This document shows positions 41,445 through 49,988 of a stretch of DNA of 64,000 nt, piece by piece. The translations under genes were made by a program, and so were the position numbers. The notes under the pieces were generated by a model. The model was not told the DNA's origin. It worked only from the letters and a program-made list of their open reading frames with translations, and did no database searches. Positions within the stretch are counted from its first letter, which is position 1, and every line of letters starts with the position of its first letter. This stretch comes from Gaiellasilicea sp963765705 (lineage in GTDB: Bacteria; Actinomycetota; Thermoleophilia; Gaiellales; Gaiellaceae): the NCBI GenBank assembly GCA_963765705.1, contig CAVXXJ010000009.1:196491-260490 (forward strand), given 5' to 3'.

Positions 41445-42541
41445 ATGAAAGAGATTCTCAGCGAGATCGAGCGCTGGCAGCAGGAGGGCGAGCGGGTGGT
41501 CGTGGCGACGGTGATCGGCAGCCGCCGGTCGGCGCCGCGCCCGGTCGGCTCGAGCCTCGCCATCTCCGAGAGCGGCAAGCTCTGCGGCTCCGTCTCGGGC
41601 GGCTGCGTCGAGGGCGACGTCTTCGAGCAGTCGCGCGAGGTGCTCGAGAGCGGCGAGCCGAAGCTGCTCTCGTACGGGATCTCCGACGAGGAGGCGTGGG
41701 CCGTCGGCCTTCCCTGCGGCGGCGAGATCGACGTCTTCGTCGAGCGACTCTGTGCCTCGTCCGACGCCGCCCTCCGGCTTCTGGCGACCCCTCTCCTCCC
41801 CCTCTTTGCCTCCCTCTCCCCCTCGAGCGCGACGGCGGGCGGGCCGTTCTCTTCACCGTCATCGAAGGTGAGGGCGTCGGCTCGAAGCTGCTCGTGGTCG
41901 AGGGCGGCGAGACCGACGGAGACGGGCCGGCGGAGCTGGCCGGGCACGCGGACGAGCTGATTCGCGGCGCCCGCAATCGAACGCTGGAGCTCAAGGGCAG
42001 GAAGGTGTTCGCGGAGGTCTATGGCCCGCCGCCGCGCCTGCTCGTCTACGGCGCGGTCGACACCGCAGAGGCCCTCAGCGCCGCGGCGAAGCTGCTCGGC
42101 TGGAGGACGGTCGTCGCCGACGCGCGTCCGAAGTTCGCGACGCGCGAGCGGATCCCGAGCGCCGACGGGCTGCTCGTCGCCTGGCCGGACGAGACATTCG
42201 CGCAGCTGCAGCCCGATCACGCCACCGCGATCGTCGTCCTCACCCACGACGACAAGTTCGATCTGCCCGTGCTCGAGCTCGCGCTCGCGAGCGATGCGTT
42301 CTACATCGGCCTGATCGGCGGCCGGCGCAACCAGGAGAAGAAGCGGGAGCGGCTGCGCGAGGCCGGCTACGACGACGAGGCGCTGGCGCGCATCTCAGGT
42401 CCGTGCGGTCTCGACCTCGGCGCCGAGTCGGTCCCGGAGACTGCGCTCTCGATCCTCGCCGAGGCGCTGGCGGCGCGGAACGGCCGCGGCGGTGGCCCGC
42501 TGAAGGAGACCAAGCAGCGCATCCACGTCGAGGTGCCGTAA
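41445..42541 (+). CDS. XdhC/CoxI family protein, frameshifted
   Basis: XdhC-type proteins bind molybdenum cofactor and load it into xanthine dehydrogenase or CO dehydrogenase-like enzymes. The N-terminal XdhC_CoxI domain is intact (VVVATVIGSRRSAPRPVGSS, CGSVSGGCVEGDVFEQSREV, GLPCGGEIDVFVE). The C-terminal Rossmann domain continues in another frame (RLLVYGAVDTAEALSAAAKL, VVLTHDDKFDLPVLELAL, YIGLIGGRRNQEKKRERL). The break lies at about 41,785-41,850 in a C/T-only tract, so an indel there is likely. No molybdenum hydroxylase genes are in view. Confidence 0.85.
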
Positions 42542-43252
42542 ATGCCGCGGACAGCGGTCGTCACCGGCGCGGCGCGAGGGTTGGGCGAGGCGATTGCACG
42601 GCGTCTCGCTGCGGACGGCGACCGCGTCCTGCTGGCCGACCTGAACCTCGAGGGCGCAGAGACGGTCGCCGCGGAGGTGGGAGGCGAGGCGGTCGAGCAC
42701 GACGTGCGCTCGCTCGAGTCCTGGGAGCGCCTGCTCGAGACCGCGGGAGACGTGGACGTGCTCGTCAACAACGCCGCCCGCACCGAGATCCGCTCCTTCT
42801 GGGAGATCGACGTCGACGAATGGGACGACGTGCTCGCGACGAACCTGCGCGGCACGTACCTCGGCTGCCGCGTGGTCGGGGCACAGATGCGCGAGCGCGG
42901 CTCCGGCCGAATCGTCAACCTCGCCTCCGTCGCCGGACAGAACAGCCGGGCCGTCACCGGCGTCCACTACGCGACGTCGAAGGCGGCGATCATCGCGCTC
43001 ACCCGGCACGCCGCGACTGAGCTCGCCGGCTCGGGCGTGACCGTGAACGCCGTCGCGCCCGCGGCGATCGACGGCCCGATGGTTGCGACCGTGGCGCCGG
43101 AACGGCTGGAGGCGATGCTGAAGACGATCCCGGTCGGCCGGCTCGGGCAACCGGACGAGGTCGCGGCTGCCGTCGCCTACCTCGCGTCGGACGCGGCCGG
43201 GTTCGTCACCGGTGCGACGCTCGACGTCAACGGCGGGATGCTGATGCGATGA
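42542..43252 (+). CDS. Short-chain dehydrogenase/reductase
   Basis: A 236-residue classical SDR. The cofactor-binding TGAARGLG is at residues 8-15, the NNAA structural motif follows at 76-79, and catalytic S129, Y143 and K147 (YATSK) are present. D32 after the second strand (LLADLN) suggests NAD rather than NADP preference. The PVGRLGQPDEVAAAVAYLAS and FVTGATLDVNGGM ending is typical of FabG-like 3-oxoacyl or sugar dehydrogenases. Substrate unknown. It starts directly after xdhC and overlaps the truncated dehydrogenase by ATGA. Confidence 0.93.
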   Translation: MPRTAVVTGAARGLGEAIARRLAADGDRVLLADLNLEGAETVAAEVGGEAVEHDVRSLESWERLLETAGDVDVLVNNAARTEIRSFWEIDVDEWDDVLATNLRGTYLGCRVVGAQMRERGSGRIVNLASVAGQNSRAVTGVHYATSKAAIIALTRHAATELAGSGVTVNAVAPAAIDGPMVATVAPERLEAMLKTIPVGRLGQPDEVAAAVAYLASDAAGFVTGATLDVNGGMLMR

Positions 43253-43320
43253 AGACGCGCGCGGCAGTCATGCACGAACCGGGCGCGCTCGTCCTCGAAG
43301 AGCTCGATGTCGAGGAGCCG
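43249..43320 (+). CDS. Zinc-type alcohol dehydrogenase, truncated by the contig junction
   Basis: Only about 24 codons remain (MKTRAAVMHEPGALVLEELD, then VEEP). The MxTRAAVxHEPGxPLxxEELD pattern is the usual start of zinc-dependent medium-chain alcohol dehydrogenases (AdhP/FrmA-like). At about base 43,320 the sequence changes abruptly to low-GC DNA and the reading frame becomes antisense rpsL. The ATG overlaps the SDR stop, so in the real genome it would be the next gene of that operon. Confidence 0.75.
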
Positions 43321-43327
43321 TATCTGA
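43314..43327. other. Chimeric junction between two genomes
   Basis: Left of this point base composition is strongly GC-rich and codons end mostly in G or C. To the right the DNA is AT-rich and genes resemble Bacteroidota. The switch interrupts an alcohol dehydrogenase on the left and abuts the stop codon of rpsL on the right (TTA at 43328-43330 on the minus strand). No transposon ends or repeats were seen at the join, which favours an assembly error. Confidence 0.9.
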
Positions 43328-43705
43328 TTATTTCTTCTTGTCTTTCTTGGTTCCGTATTTGGAACGGCTCTGCTTACGGTCTTTTACACCGGCAGTATCC
43401 AATGAACCGCGAACAATATGGTAACGAACACCAGGAAGATCTTTTACACGACCACCGCGAATCAACACAATGGAGTGCTCCTGCAAATTATGTCCTTCAC
43501 CCGGGATATAAGCGATCACCTCTACCTTGTTTGTCAAACGAACCTTGGCAACTTTGCGCAAAGCTGAGTTTGGTTTCTTTGGAGTGGTAGTATACACCCT
43601 GGTGCAAACACCACGGCGCTGAGGGCACTGGTCCAAAGCCCTTGATTTGCTCTTGGCCCTGATAATCTGTCTTCCTTTTCTTACCAATTGTTGAATAGTA
43701 GGCAT
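43328..43705 (-). CDS. rpsL: 30S ribosomal protein S12
   Basis: A 125-residue S12, the decoding-centre protein where streptomycin resistance mutations arise. It starts PTIQQLVRKGRQIIRAKSKS and contains QRRGVCTRVYTTTPKKPNSA then LRKVAKVRL, VEVIAYIPGEGHNLQEHSIV, VKDLPGVRYHIVRG and a lysine-rich end. The sensitive-type lysine TPKKPNSAL is present. The frame is intact, unlike most genes around it. In Bacteroidota rpsL opens the rpsL-rpsG-fusA operon; the downstream genes are lost at the junction. Its upstream region carries the phased repeat array. Confidence 0.97.
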   Translation of the reverse strand: MPTIQQLVRKGRQIIRAKSKSRALDQCPQRRGVCTRVYTTTPKKPNSALRKVAKVRLTNKVEVIAYIPGEGHNLQEHSIVLIRGGRVKDLPGVRYHIVRGSLDTAGVKDRKQSRSKYGTKKDKKK

Positions 43706-43800
43706 TCGTGATCCTTTATTTTTAGGGACGGCAAAGGTAACGCCCGGCAGGGGAAATACCAAAAAAACCCCTTTATTTATCCCCGCTAAGCTAACTCTTC

Positions 43801-44013
43801 TTGCTGGCTCCTTGCTAGCCGCTTGCTGACCGGCTGCTACCGGCTTGCTCAGGCGTTGCATATTCCTTGCTAGCTTGTTGCTAGGTTGTTGCTAGATCCT
43901 TGCTGAAAAACCCCCATTTCTAGCAAGGTCCTAGCAAGGATGTAGCAAGGAACAAGCAACAAAAGGGCTATTTCCAGCAAGGAGCCAGCAAGCGGGTAGC
44001 AAGGAACCAGCAA
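43801..44013. repeat. Inverted array of 11-bp-phased TTGCT / AGCAA units between ilvE and rpsL
   Basis: TTGCT-type pentamers start at 43801, 43812, 43823, 43834 (CTGCT), 43845, 43856 (TTGCA), 43867, 43878, 43889 and 43900, an exact 11-bp step. After about 13 bases the reverse complement AGCAA starts at 43922, 43933, 43944, 43955, then 43976, 43987, 43998 and 44009, with one position missing and a 1-base slip. The left arm 43800-43816 is a perfect inverted copy of 43976-43992 (17 bp). The spacing is close to one DNA turn and is not a multiple of three, so a non-coding role is likely. Confidence 0.85.
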
Positions 44014-44016
44014 GAA

Positions 44017-45083
44017 CTAAACCTTCACCATCCAGCCAAACTTATCCTCCCGTTTGCCTTCCCTGATCTCATTAAGCCAGTTTTTGATGGCATTGGGGAT
44101 CTTGTAGCTATCCGGGTGAAATTCCATGCTAAAACCCTTGTAATTCAATTCTTTTATAGGCGCAATAACAGCTGCGGTGCCGGTTCCGAAAACCTCGGTC
44201 ACCTTTCCATTCTTATAAGCTGTAACTACTTCATCTATACCTATCTTTCTTTCCTCCACCTTTATCCCCATTTCCTGCAAGCCTTTGATTACGCTATTGC
44301 GCGTAACCCCCTCCAGGATAGTCCCTTCTGACAATTCCGGGGTAATGGCCACATTGTCGATGATAAAGAAAACATTCATCATTCCCACTTCCTGCAGCCA
44401 TTTGTGCTCGGCAGCATCGGTCCAGAGCACCTGGTCGTACCCCTGCTTTTTGGCAATGTGGCAGTCGCCAGCATGCTTCCTCCATAATTACCTGCATTTT
44501 TGGCAAAACCCTACTCCACCGGGTGCTGCCCGTGTATAGGTCTCTTCCACCAGTATCTTCATCGGATTGGCGTAATAAGGACCCGTGGGACTTAATAAGA
44601 TCAGGAATTTATAAGTTTCAGATGGCCTTACACCCAGCATGTATCACTGGAAAACATCACCGGGCGGATATAAAGTGAATGGTCCTTCTTTGCCGGTATC
44701 CAGTTTTTATCAAGCGCTACCAGCTGGCGCATACCCTGTATGAATATTTCTTCCGGTACCACCGGCATATTCATTCTTTCGGCAGATTGATTGAACCTTC
44801 TGAAATTATCCTTCGGCCGAAATATAAAAGCATTATCATGTTCATCCTTATACGCTTTAATGCCTTCAAAAATGGCCTGGCCATAATGAAGGGCAGCCAG
44901 TGAAGGTTCCAACAGCAATGGCTGATAAGGTTTGATCTCCACGTTCTTCCATTCTCCGTTTTCATAATCGGCTTCCAGCATATGATCAGTGAAATACTTC
45001 CCAAAAGGAATATTCTCCAGGTTAGTGTCCTGTAACTTGCTTCGCTCCGCTTTCGTTATCAAAATATCAACTGCCGCCGTCAT
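44017..45083 (-). CDS. ilvE: Branched-chain amino acid aminotransferase, frameshifted
   Basis: A PLP enzyme for the last step of Leu/Ile/Val synthesis. The N-terminal frame (44628-45083) has SLAALHYGQAIFEGIKAYKD, FIFRPKDNFRRFNQSAERMN and LYIRPVMFSSD. The C-terminal frame (44017-44430) has LSEGTILEGVTRNSVIKGL, TEVFGTGTAAVIAPIKELN and GWMVKV. The middle, including the PLP-lysine region, needs at least two frame changes between about 44,430 and 44,640. This fits long-read indels rather than a dead gene. It lies upstream of the repeat array on the same strand as rpsL. Confidence 0.9.
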
Positions 45084-45135
45084 AATTAGATTATTTTTAC
45101 AAAGAAGTACGAAGATAACAAAACAAAAAAAGCGA

Positions 45136-45731
45136 ATGGGCTTAAACGATATAAAACTTTCTCCTCACATGGCTGCCGCATTGTATGGAAAATCATTGGT
45201 GGAGGAGACCCTCATTATAACAAGAGTAGTACCGGACGATGAGAAATCGTTACAGAAACATATCATATATAGTGTCAGAAGAGGACCCCGAACCATTACC
45301 TCCTCCCAGCAAAAAATCCAAAACAACAGAAGCAGGTGAATTCAAAATCACTTGGAGGCAATCAAAAGAATATCCTGATTGTTGTCAACTATGACAACGT
45401 TGTTCATATTCCGGATGAAGAACTGGAATTCCTTACCAATATTTTAAAGGCCTGTCAAATTTCAGTCTGGATGATGTTACCATCGTAAACACAAATAATA
45501 ATCCGGGTGAATGGCTATAAGGGATCACGCAAGAAATTCGGAAGTAAAATTGTCTTACTATTTGGTGTTGACCCGGTGAGCTTTGACCTGCCGGTAAGTT
45601 TCCCTGAATTCCAGGTACAATCATTCAACAGCAATACATTTCTTTATTCTCCAACGCTACAGGAATGCAGAACGGATAAATTGCTCAAAAGTAAATTGTG
45701 GGTTTGCCTGCAGCGCATTTTTGGTTTGTGA
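45136..45731 (+). CDS. Conserved Bacteroidota protein of unknown function, frameshifted
   Basis: A product of about 190 residues if three or so indels are repaired. The pieces read DIKLSPHMAAALYGKSLVEE at the start; ILIVVNYDNVVHIPDEELEF then LTNILKAC and LDDVTIVNTNN in the middle; and KIVLLFGVDPVSFDLPVSFP then QVQSFNSNTFLYSPTLQE and KLLKSKLWVCLQRIFGL at the end. The middle and end resemble a conserved protein of Chitinophagaceae with a small alpha/beta fold, which I cannot name with certainty. It diverges from ilvE and is followed directly by rdgB. Confidence 0.6.
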
Positions 45732-45753
45732 TTTTATCCATTATCTTGTTAGC

Positions 45754-46367
45754 ATGAAACTCATCTTTGCCACCAATAATCAGCATAAGGTTGACGAGAT
45801 CCGGCACCAGGTCGGCAACCATTTTGAATTGCTGACATTAAAAGAAGGCGGCATTGATATCGATATTCCCGAACCACATGATACACTGGAAGCAAATGCT
45901 TCTGAAAAATCACAGACCATTTACCGGATGACGCATACCAGCTGTTTCAGTGAAGACACCGGGCTGGAAGTAAATTCACTCAATGGCGAACCCGGCGTAA
46001 AAAGTGCACGATATGCCGGGGAGGATAAGTCGGATAAAAAGAATATCGACAAGCTCCTGTTAAATCTGGAGAATAAGGCAGACCGGCAGCCCGTTTCCGA
46101 ACGGTCATTTCCCTGATCATTGATGGTAAGGAAACCCTTTTCGAAGGCATTTGTAAGGGCAGGATAATCACAGAAAGAAGAGGTAACCAGGGCTTTGGAT
46201 ATGATCCTGTATTTATTCCCGATGGGTCTGACAAAACCTTTGCTGAAATGGATATTTCCGAGAAACAACGCTTCAGTCACCGGGGCCGAGCAACGGAAAA
46301 ACTGGTAGCATTTTTGTCACAATGGACGGCAATGGAGCAAGTTCCGAACCAAAAATTGGAAAGTTGA
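45754..46367 (+). CDS. rdgB: XTP/dITP pyrophosphatase (RdgB/HAM1), frameshifted
   Basis: A house-cleaning enzyme that removes non-canonical purine triphosphates. The start MKLIFATNNQHKVDEIRHQV, the metal-binding SEDTGLEVNSLNGEPGVKSA and the later QGFGYDPVFIPDGSDKTFAE with SEKQRFSHRGRA are all typical. One base is missing at about 46,092 (CAGCCCG) and the frame changes there (expected ARFRTVISLIIDG). The end overlaps the sigma factor ATG at 46322. The length with repair is close to 200 residues. Confidence 0.88.
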
Positions 46368-46942
46368 GCCAATCAAGCAACCATAATATTACCGAAAGCG
46401 ACTTAATCAATGGATGCATAGCCGGCAACCGGCGAATGCAGGAAGAATTGTATCGTCGTTTCTCTCCCCGCATGTATGCCGTTTGTCTTCGTTATGCAGG
46501 AAATGCTGAAGAGGCACAGGATATATTCCAGGAGGGTTTTATTAAGATTTTTAAAAAACTGTCCAGTTTCCGCAGTGAAGGCTCCTTCGAGGGCTGGGTT
46601 CGCCGGATCTTTGTCAACACTGCCATCGAACATTTCCGCCGCAAAAAGTACCTGCAGCCGGTAACGGAAAAAGAGGAAAATACCATGGAAGGTAATTATC
46701 TCTCCGTACTGGATAACCTGGCAGAAAGAGATATCATGGCACTGGTACAGCAGTTATCGCCCGGTTACCGAACGGTATTTAATATGTACGTGGTGGAAGG
46801 ATACACGCATAAAGAGATCGGTGATATGCTGGGGATCAGTGAAGGCACAAGCAAATCGCAATTATCGAGAGCTAAAGTGATACTGCAGGACATGGTTAAA
46901 AATTTTTTAGAGGAAAGAAGTAATACGAAGATCAATCCATGA
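46322..46942 (+). CDS. ECF-type RNA polymerase sigma factor
   Basis: A 206-residue ECF sigma factor. Region 2 (RFSPRMYAVCLRYAGNAEEA then QDIFQEGFIKIF, with SFEGWVRRIFVNTAIEHFRR) and region 4 (VQQLSPGYRTVFNMYVVEGY then THKEIGDMLGISEGTSKSQL) are intact. It is one of the few unbroken genes in this half. It overlaps the end of rdgB and is followed by an anti-sigma-like gene, the usual regulator pair. Start uncertain within the first 20 residues. Confidence 0.9.
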   Translation: MDGNGASSEPKIGKLSQSSNHNITESDLINGCIAGNRRMQEELYRRFSPRMYAVCLRYAGNAEEAQDIFQEGFIKIFKKLSSFRSEGSFEGWVRRIFVNTAIEHFRRKKYLQPVTEKEENTMEGNYLSVLDNLAERDIMALVQQLSPGYRTVFNMYVVEGYTHKEIGDMLGISEGTSKSQLSRAKVILQDMVKNFLEERSNTKINP

Positions 46943-47756
46943 GCAGCTTGAAAGCATAAAATGACCAGTTACGAAGTTGTCCCACCGGCTGACGTGTGGG
47001 ATAAAATAACTGCTTCCCTGGACGAAAGTGAAATTGGAAAAAGTTCCCATCAACCCTTCATGATATGCAGGTGAATCCTCCTGCAGTTGCGTGGATCAAT
47101 ATTGAAGCAGAGCTCAGCGGTGCAGAAGCTCCGGTAATCCCCATCAGAAAAAGCATTTCTCCTTTTGTAAAATATGCAGCTGCCGCCTTTTTGATCGGCA
47201 TAGTCGCACTATTTCCTATTTCCAGTTTTCCGGCTGACCAGACGGAAGCAGTCAAATCAATACTACTGATATTGTTTCAGTAAAACCAGATGCAACACCT
47301 GCGGTACCATCTGTTCCGGATGACAGGGACAGGGTGGTAACCACTTCTCCCGATGAAACAACTCCTGAAAATAAAAATGTGATAGCACGGGTAGAACAGC
47401 CTGCGCGTAATCTGCAAAACAGGAACATTTACAGAAGGTCGGTTGCTGCAAGCTATCCTTACGCTGAAGCATCTGACTATGCCGGTAATCCATTGTATGC
47501 TTATGCCGATTATTCCCTGCCTGATATGGCAGACCGCTATATCATGTTAATGACACCGGAAGGTAATATCATCCGCATGTCAAAGAAACTAGGCAACCTG
47601 GTTTGCTGTGTATCCGGTGAAGAGCAGGATGCTGATTGCAAAAGCCAGTTAAAAAAATGGCAGAAGAAATTAGCTACCTCCCCGGCAGCTCCTGGCAATT
47701 TCCTGGACATAGTGAATATGGTGAATTCCCTGGATGATAATGGAAAGGAATTATAA
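46939..47756 (+). CDS. Anti-sigma factor-like membrane protein, frameshifted
   Basis: Pieces in three frames give one membrane protein: a cytoplasmic head (TSYEVVPPADVWDKITASLD), one transmembrane helix (FVKYAAAAFLIGIVALFPIS) and an extracytoplasmic part (RNIYRRSVAASYPYAEASDY, DRYIMLMTPEGNIIRMSKKL, GNFLDIVNMVNSLDDNGKEL). The xVWxKI head and position after an ECF sigma gene match Bacteroidota anti-sigma-like proteins, which lack a zinc motif. Frame breaks fall at about 47,045 and 47,275. It would bind and hold the sigma factor at the membrane (inference). Confidence 0.65.
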
Positions 47757-47766
47757 GTTTTAGTCA

Positions 47767-48258
47767 TTAGACGACGAAAAGGTTTAAATAATTCTGACTT
47801 ATTAATCCGGGAACCCAGGGACAAATATTAGCATTAGTTTTTTTACGGCTTCTTCCGGCAGCGCTCGCAATTTTCTTTTTTGAATAATCATAACCGATCA
47901 TGGCTGTCTTTGCCAGTGCAACCAGTTTGCGCTGTCCATTGGTTTCCTTTTCCAGTTTATAATATATTTCAAAAGAAGCTTTGCTGAACTCGGTAGCTGT
48001 AACGGAAGCAATGACGCTATCACCATAAAATAATTCATCACGGAATTCAATACCTGCATCACGCATAATGAGCCCGATGCCTGCAAAATCCAGTTCAGAC
48101 AGTCCATGTTTTTTAAGGAACTGCATTCTCGCTTCATGAATGAGAGAAAGAAAAGCATCATTGCCTAAATGACCGCCATAATTGATATCGGTGATGCGGA
48201 TGGGAATTATCGTTTCAAATTGAAAGGAGGATGGTATTTCAAGAGAGAGTTTAGGCAC
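47767..48258 (-). CDS. Hotdog-fold acyl-CoA thioesterase, frameshifted at the C terminus
   Basis: A 4HBT/YbgC-type thioesterase. It reads IPIRITDINYGGHLGNDAFL with the catalytic Asp/His region, then SLIHEARMQFLKKHG, GIGLIMRDAGIEFRDELFYG, DSVIASVTATEFSKASFEIY and ALAKTAMIGYDYSKKKIA. The family should end shortly after at ALPEEAVKKL. A one-base slip at about 47,870 replaces it with an unrelated tail. The true stop is probably near 47,836. The ATG start is at 48258. Confidence 0.82.
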   Translation of the reverse strand: MPKLSLEIPSSFQFETIIPIRITDINYGGHLGNDAFLSLIHEARMQFLKKHGLSELDFAGIGLIMRDAGIEFRDELFYGDSVIASVTATEFSKASFEIYYKLEKETNGQRKLVALAKTAMIGYDYSKKKIASAAGRSRKKTNANICPWVPGLISQNYLNLFVV

Positions 48259-48263
48259 ATTAA

Positions 48264-48352
48264 GAGTTTAAAAGGTTTAAGAAGGTTAAGAGGTTAAAAT
48301 ATGAATCCGGTTTCAAACTTGTGAGACCTCTGAACTATTAAACTATTTAAAC
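48264..48352. repeat. Inverted array of GTTTAA-type units between the thioesterase and aroE
   Basis: The left part carries GTTTAA, GTTTAA, GTTAA and GTTAA with their G at 48266, 48275, 48285 and 48293, a step of 8 to 10 bases. The right part carries the reverse complement GAAC, TTAAAC and TTTAAAC with their last C at 48335, 48343 and 48352. The arms face each other across about 40 bases and include the aroE stop codon. A mostly purine/pyrimidine-biased dyad of this type could fold as an RNA hairpin. It lies between two minus-strand genes. Confidence 0.55.
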
Positions 48353-49089
48353 TTCCCCATTCCAGATCTTCCAGCTTTCCTCCGCCTGTATAACCAGCAT
48401 TTCGTCGCCGTTTTTTATTGCAGCCCCTCTCTCCTCTCCTTTTTGAGAAATAATGTTTTTGCCGGGTTATAAACAAGGTCAAAAAGATAATGCGAAGCTG
48501 TAATAGATCCATAAGGAATGGTGGGGCAGCTCATCGACATATGGATACATACCCAGCTGGAGTGGTGTTAATGATCAGTGTATGATCAGCTATTAATGTC
48601 AGGAGTTAATTCCTCATAGCTGTAAATTGACCCGGGTTGCTGTTTGCGGGAAACATAATCAAGGCAATTCCTTTCTTTCCAAAACATAATGCACGGCTTT
48701 TGCTGCGCCGCCTGTTCCCAGTACCAGTGCTTTTTTATGATATGGATCGAAGATTTTTTCAGTGAAATTTCAAAGCCGGCCACATCGGTATTATATCCTG
48801 TTAATTTTCCCTTTATAATGTTGATGCAATTGCAGGCACCGATGCTTTCGACAATACTTCGTTCTGCATCCAAGAAATGGCAATACCTGTTGTTTATAAG
48901 GAATGGTTACGTTTATACCTTCGAGATCGGGATACTGTTCCAGCAAAGCCGGAAATTCGTCGATGATTGCGAATGGGAAAAATTTCATAACGGCAGTCCG
49001 TCTATGCCTTCTTTTTCAAATTTTTCCGTAAAATATTTTTGCGAAAAAGAATGAGATAAAGGATATCCTATAAGTCCAAACAGCCGCAT
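48347..49089 (-). CDS. aroE: Shikimate dehydrogenase, heavily frameshifted
   Basis: AroE reduces 3-dehydroshikimate with NADPH in aromatic amino acid synthesis. Pieces in order are MRLFGLIGYPLSHSFSQKYF (substrate-binding SxS), FPALLEQYPDLEGINVTIPY then KQQVLPF (with the catalytic Lys), IGACNCINIIKGKLTGYNTD with the NTD motif, and a C-terminal tail (LVYNPAKTLFLKKGEERGAA, MLVIQAEESWKIWN). At least four frame changes are needed. The start is ATG 49089, with the comA end running into it in the same frame. Confidence 0.85.
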
Positions 49090-49861
49090 CATGGCTTCTT
49101 TTTTATCAAGGAATAAATTAAAAGTATCGCCGCGCAGACCGATGCGCATTGTTTCCAGCGGAATCACTTCTGTTGGCGCGATATTGCCGAGGTTCACATT
49201 GCACCCAGCAGTTCAATAAAATATAATTGCTGTGCTTTTTGCGGTGCTTCCCAGATAATTTTTTCTGCCTGGTATCTGGGTCAGGATCTCCTGCACCAGT
49301 CCTTCTCTTACTTCGCCCTGATCCACGATAAATACCCACATTACCTGCTTCCCTTGCTTCTGCGATCACATAAGTGGAACCTGCACTCAGTTCGGCCCTC
49401 ATCAGTTCGATCCATTTATAAGGAGGAATGATATGTGCTGCATCTTTACTGCCCACTTCGCTCAACACAGTTCCATGTTTGGTAAGTTTTTCGATATACC
49501 CGCATTTTTCAGCATGAGGAATAGTGATGGAACCATCACTTACTTCCATATAACTGATGCCATAATCCTTGCAAACCTTGATATAATCGTCGAACTGGTT
49601 GCGGATCAGAAAGGCTTCAAACAAAGTGCCGCCAAAATAAACGGGAATATCATAGAACGGTAAACTTCAAGTTTTTCTCTCAGGTTGGGTGTAACAAAAG
49701 AAGTACCAAATCCCAGTTTCACGATATCACATGCGGATGTGATACACTCATAAAATTCTGTGCTTCCGTTCACGCTCAGACCTTTATCCATCACCATCGT
49801 AATCCCGACTAACCGGGGTTTGCAATTTCTTTCAGGAATCTGCGATAAGATTAAAATTCAT
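49090..49861 (-). CDS. comA: Phosphosulfolactate synthase (ComA-like), frameshifted
   Basis: ComA adds sulfite to phosphoenolpyruvate to give phosphosulfolactate. Recognisable blocks are LVGITMVMDKGLSVNGSTEF with the frame just after it, CDIVKLGFGTSFVTPNLREK, FEAFLIRNQFDDYIKVCKDY, ISYMEVSDGSITIPHAEKCG, LSEVGSKDAAHIIPPYKWIE, TYVIAEAREAGNVGIYRGSG and VNLGNIAPTEVIPLETMRIG. About four indels are needed. No stop is visible before the aroE ATG and the frames run together, which probably reflects another indel in the AAAAAA tract at 49103-49108. The product could feed sulfonate or sulfonolipid synthesis (inference). Confidence 0.82.
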
Positions 49862-49988
49862 GCTTTTGGATTATTTGATTCTACAATACTATTGATAAGG
49901 TCCGCGCAAAAATAGGGAAGAATAATCAGATTCGAGTACATCTATTATCGATAGACTTATTTCTCTTAAACCGTGCAATCATATCCAC

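Noticed and set aside
43314..43327. Horizontal transfer of a Bacteroidota island into an actinobacterium
   Set aside because: The right side is core chromosome (rpsL, pyrG, purL, yidC) with no mobility genes or repeats at the join, and a gene on the left is cut mid-codon region.
43249..43590. 113-codon plus-strand frame starting as an alcohol dehydrogenase
   Set aside because: Only the first 24 codons resemble a dehydrogenase; the rest is antisense rpsL on the other side of the chimeric junction.
43328..43861. N-terminal extension of rpsL through the repeat array
   Set aside because: S12 begins at the conserved MPTIQQL at 43705; the longer frame translates repeat DNA into low-complexity sequence with no family counterpart.
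43801..44013. Phased repeat as a CRISPR array
   Set aside because: Units are 5 conserved bases in 11, with no unique spacers, and the second half is inverted; CRISPR repeats are 20 bases or more in one orientation.
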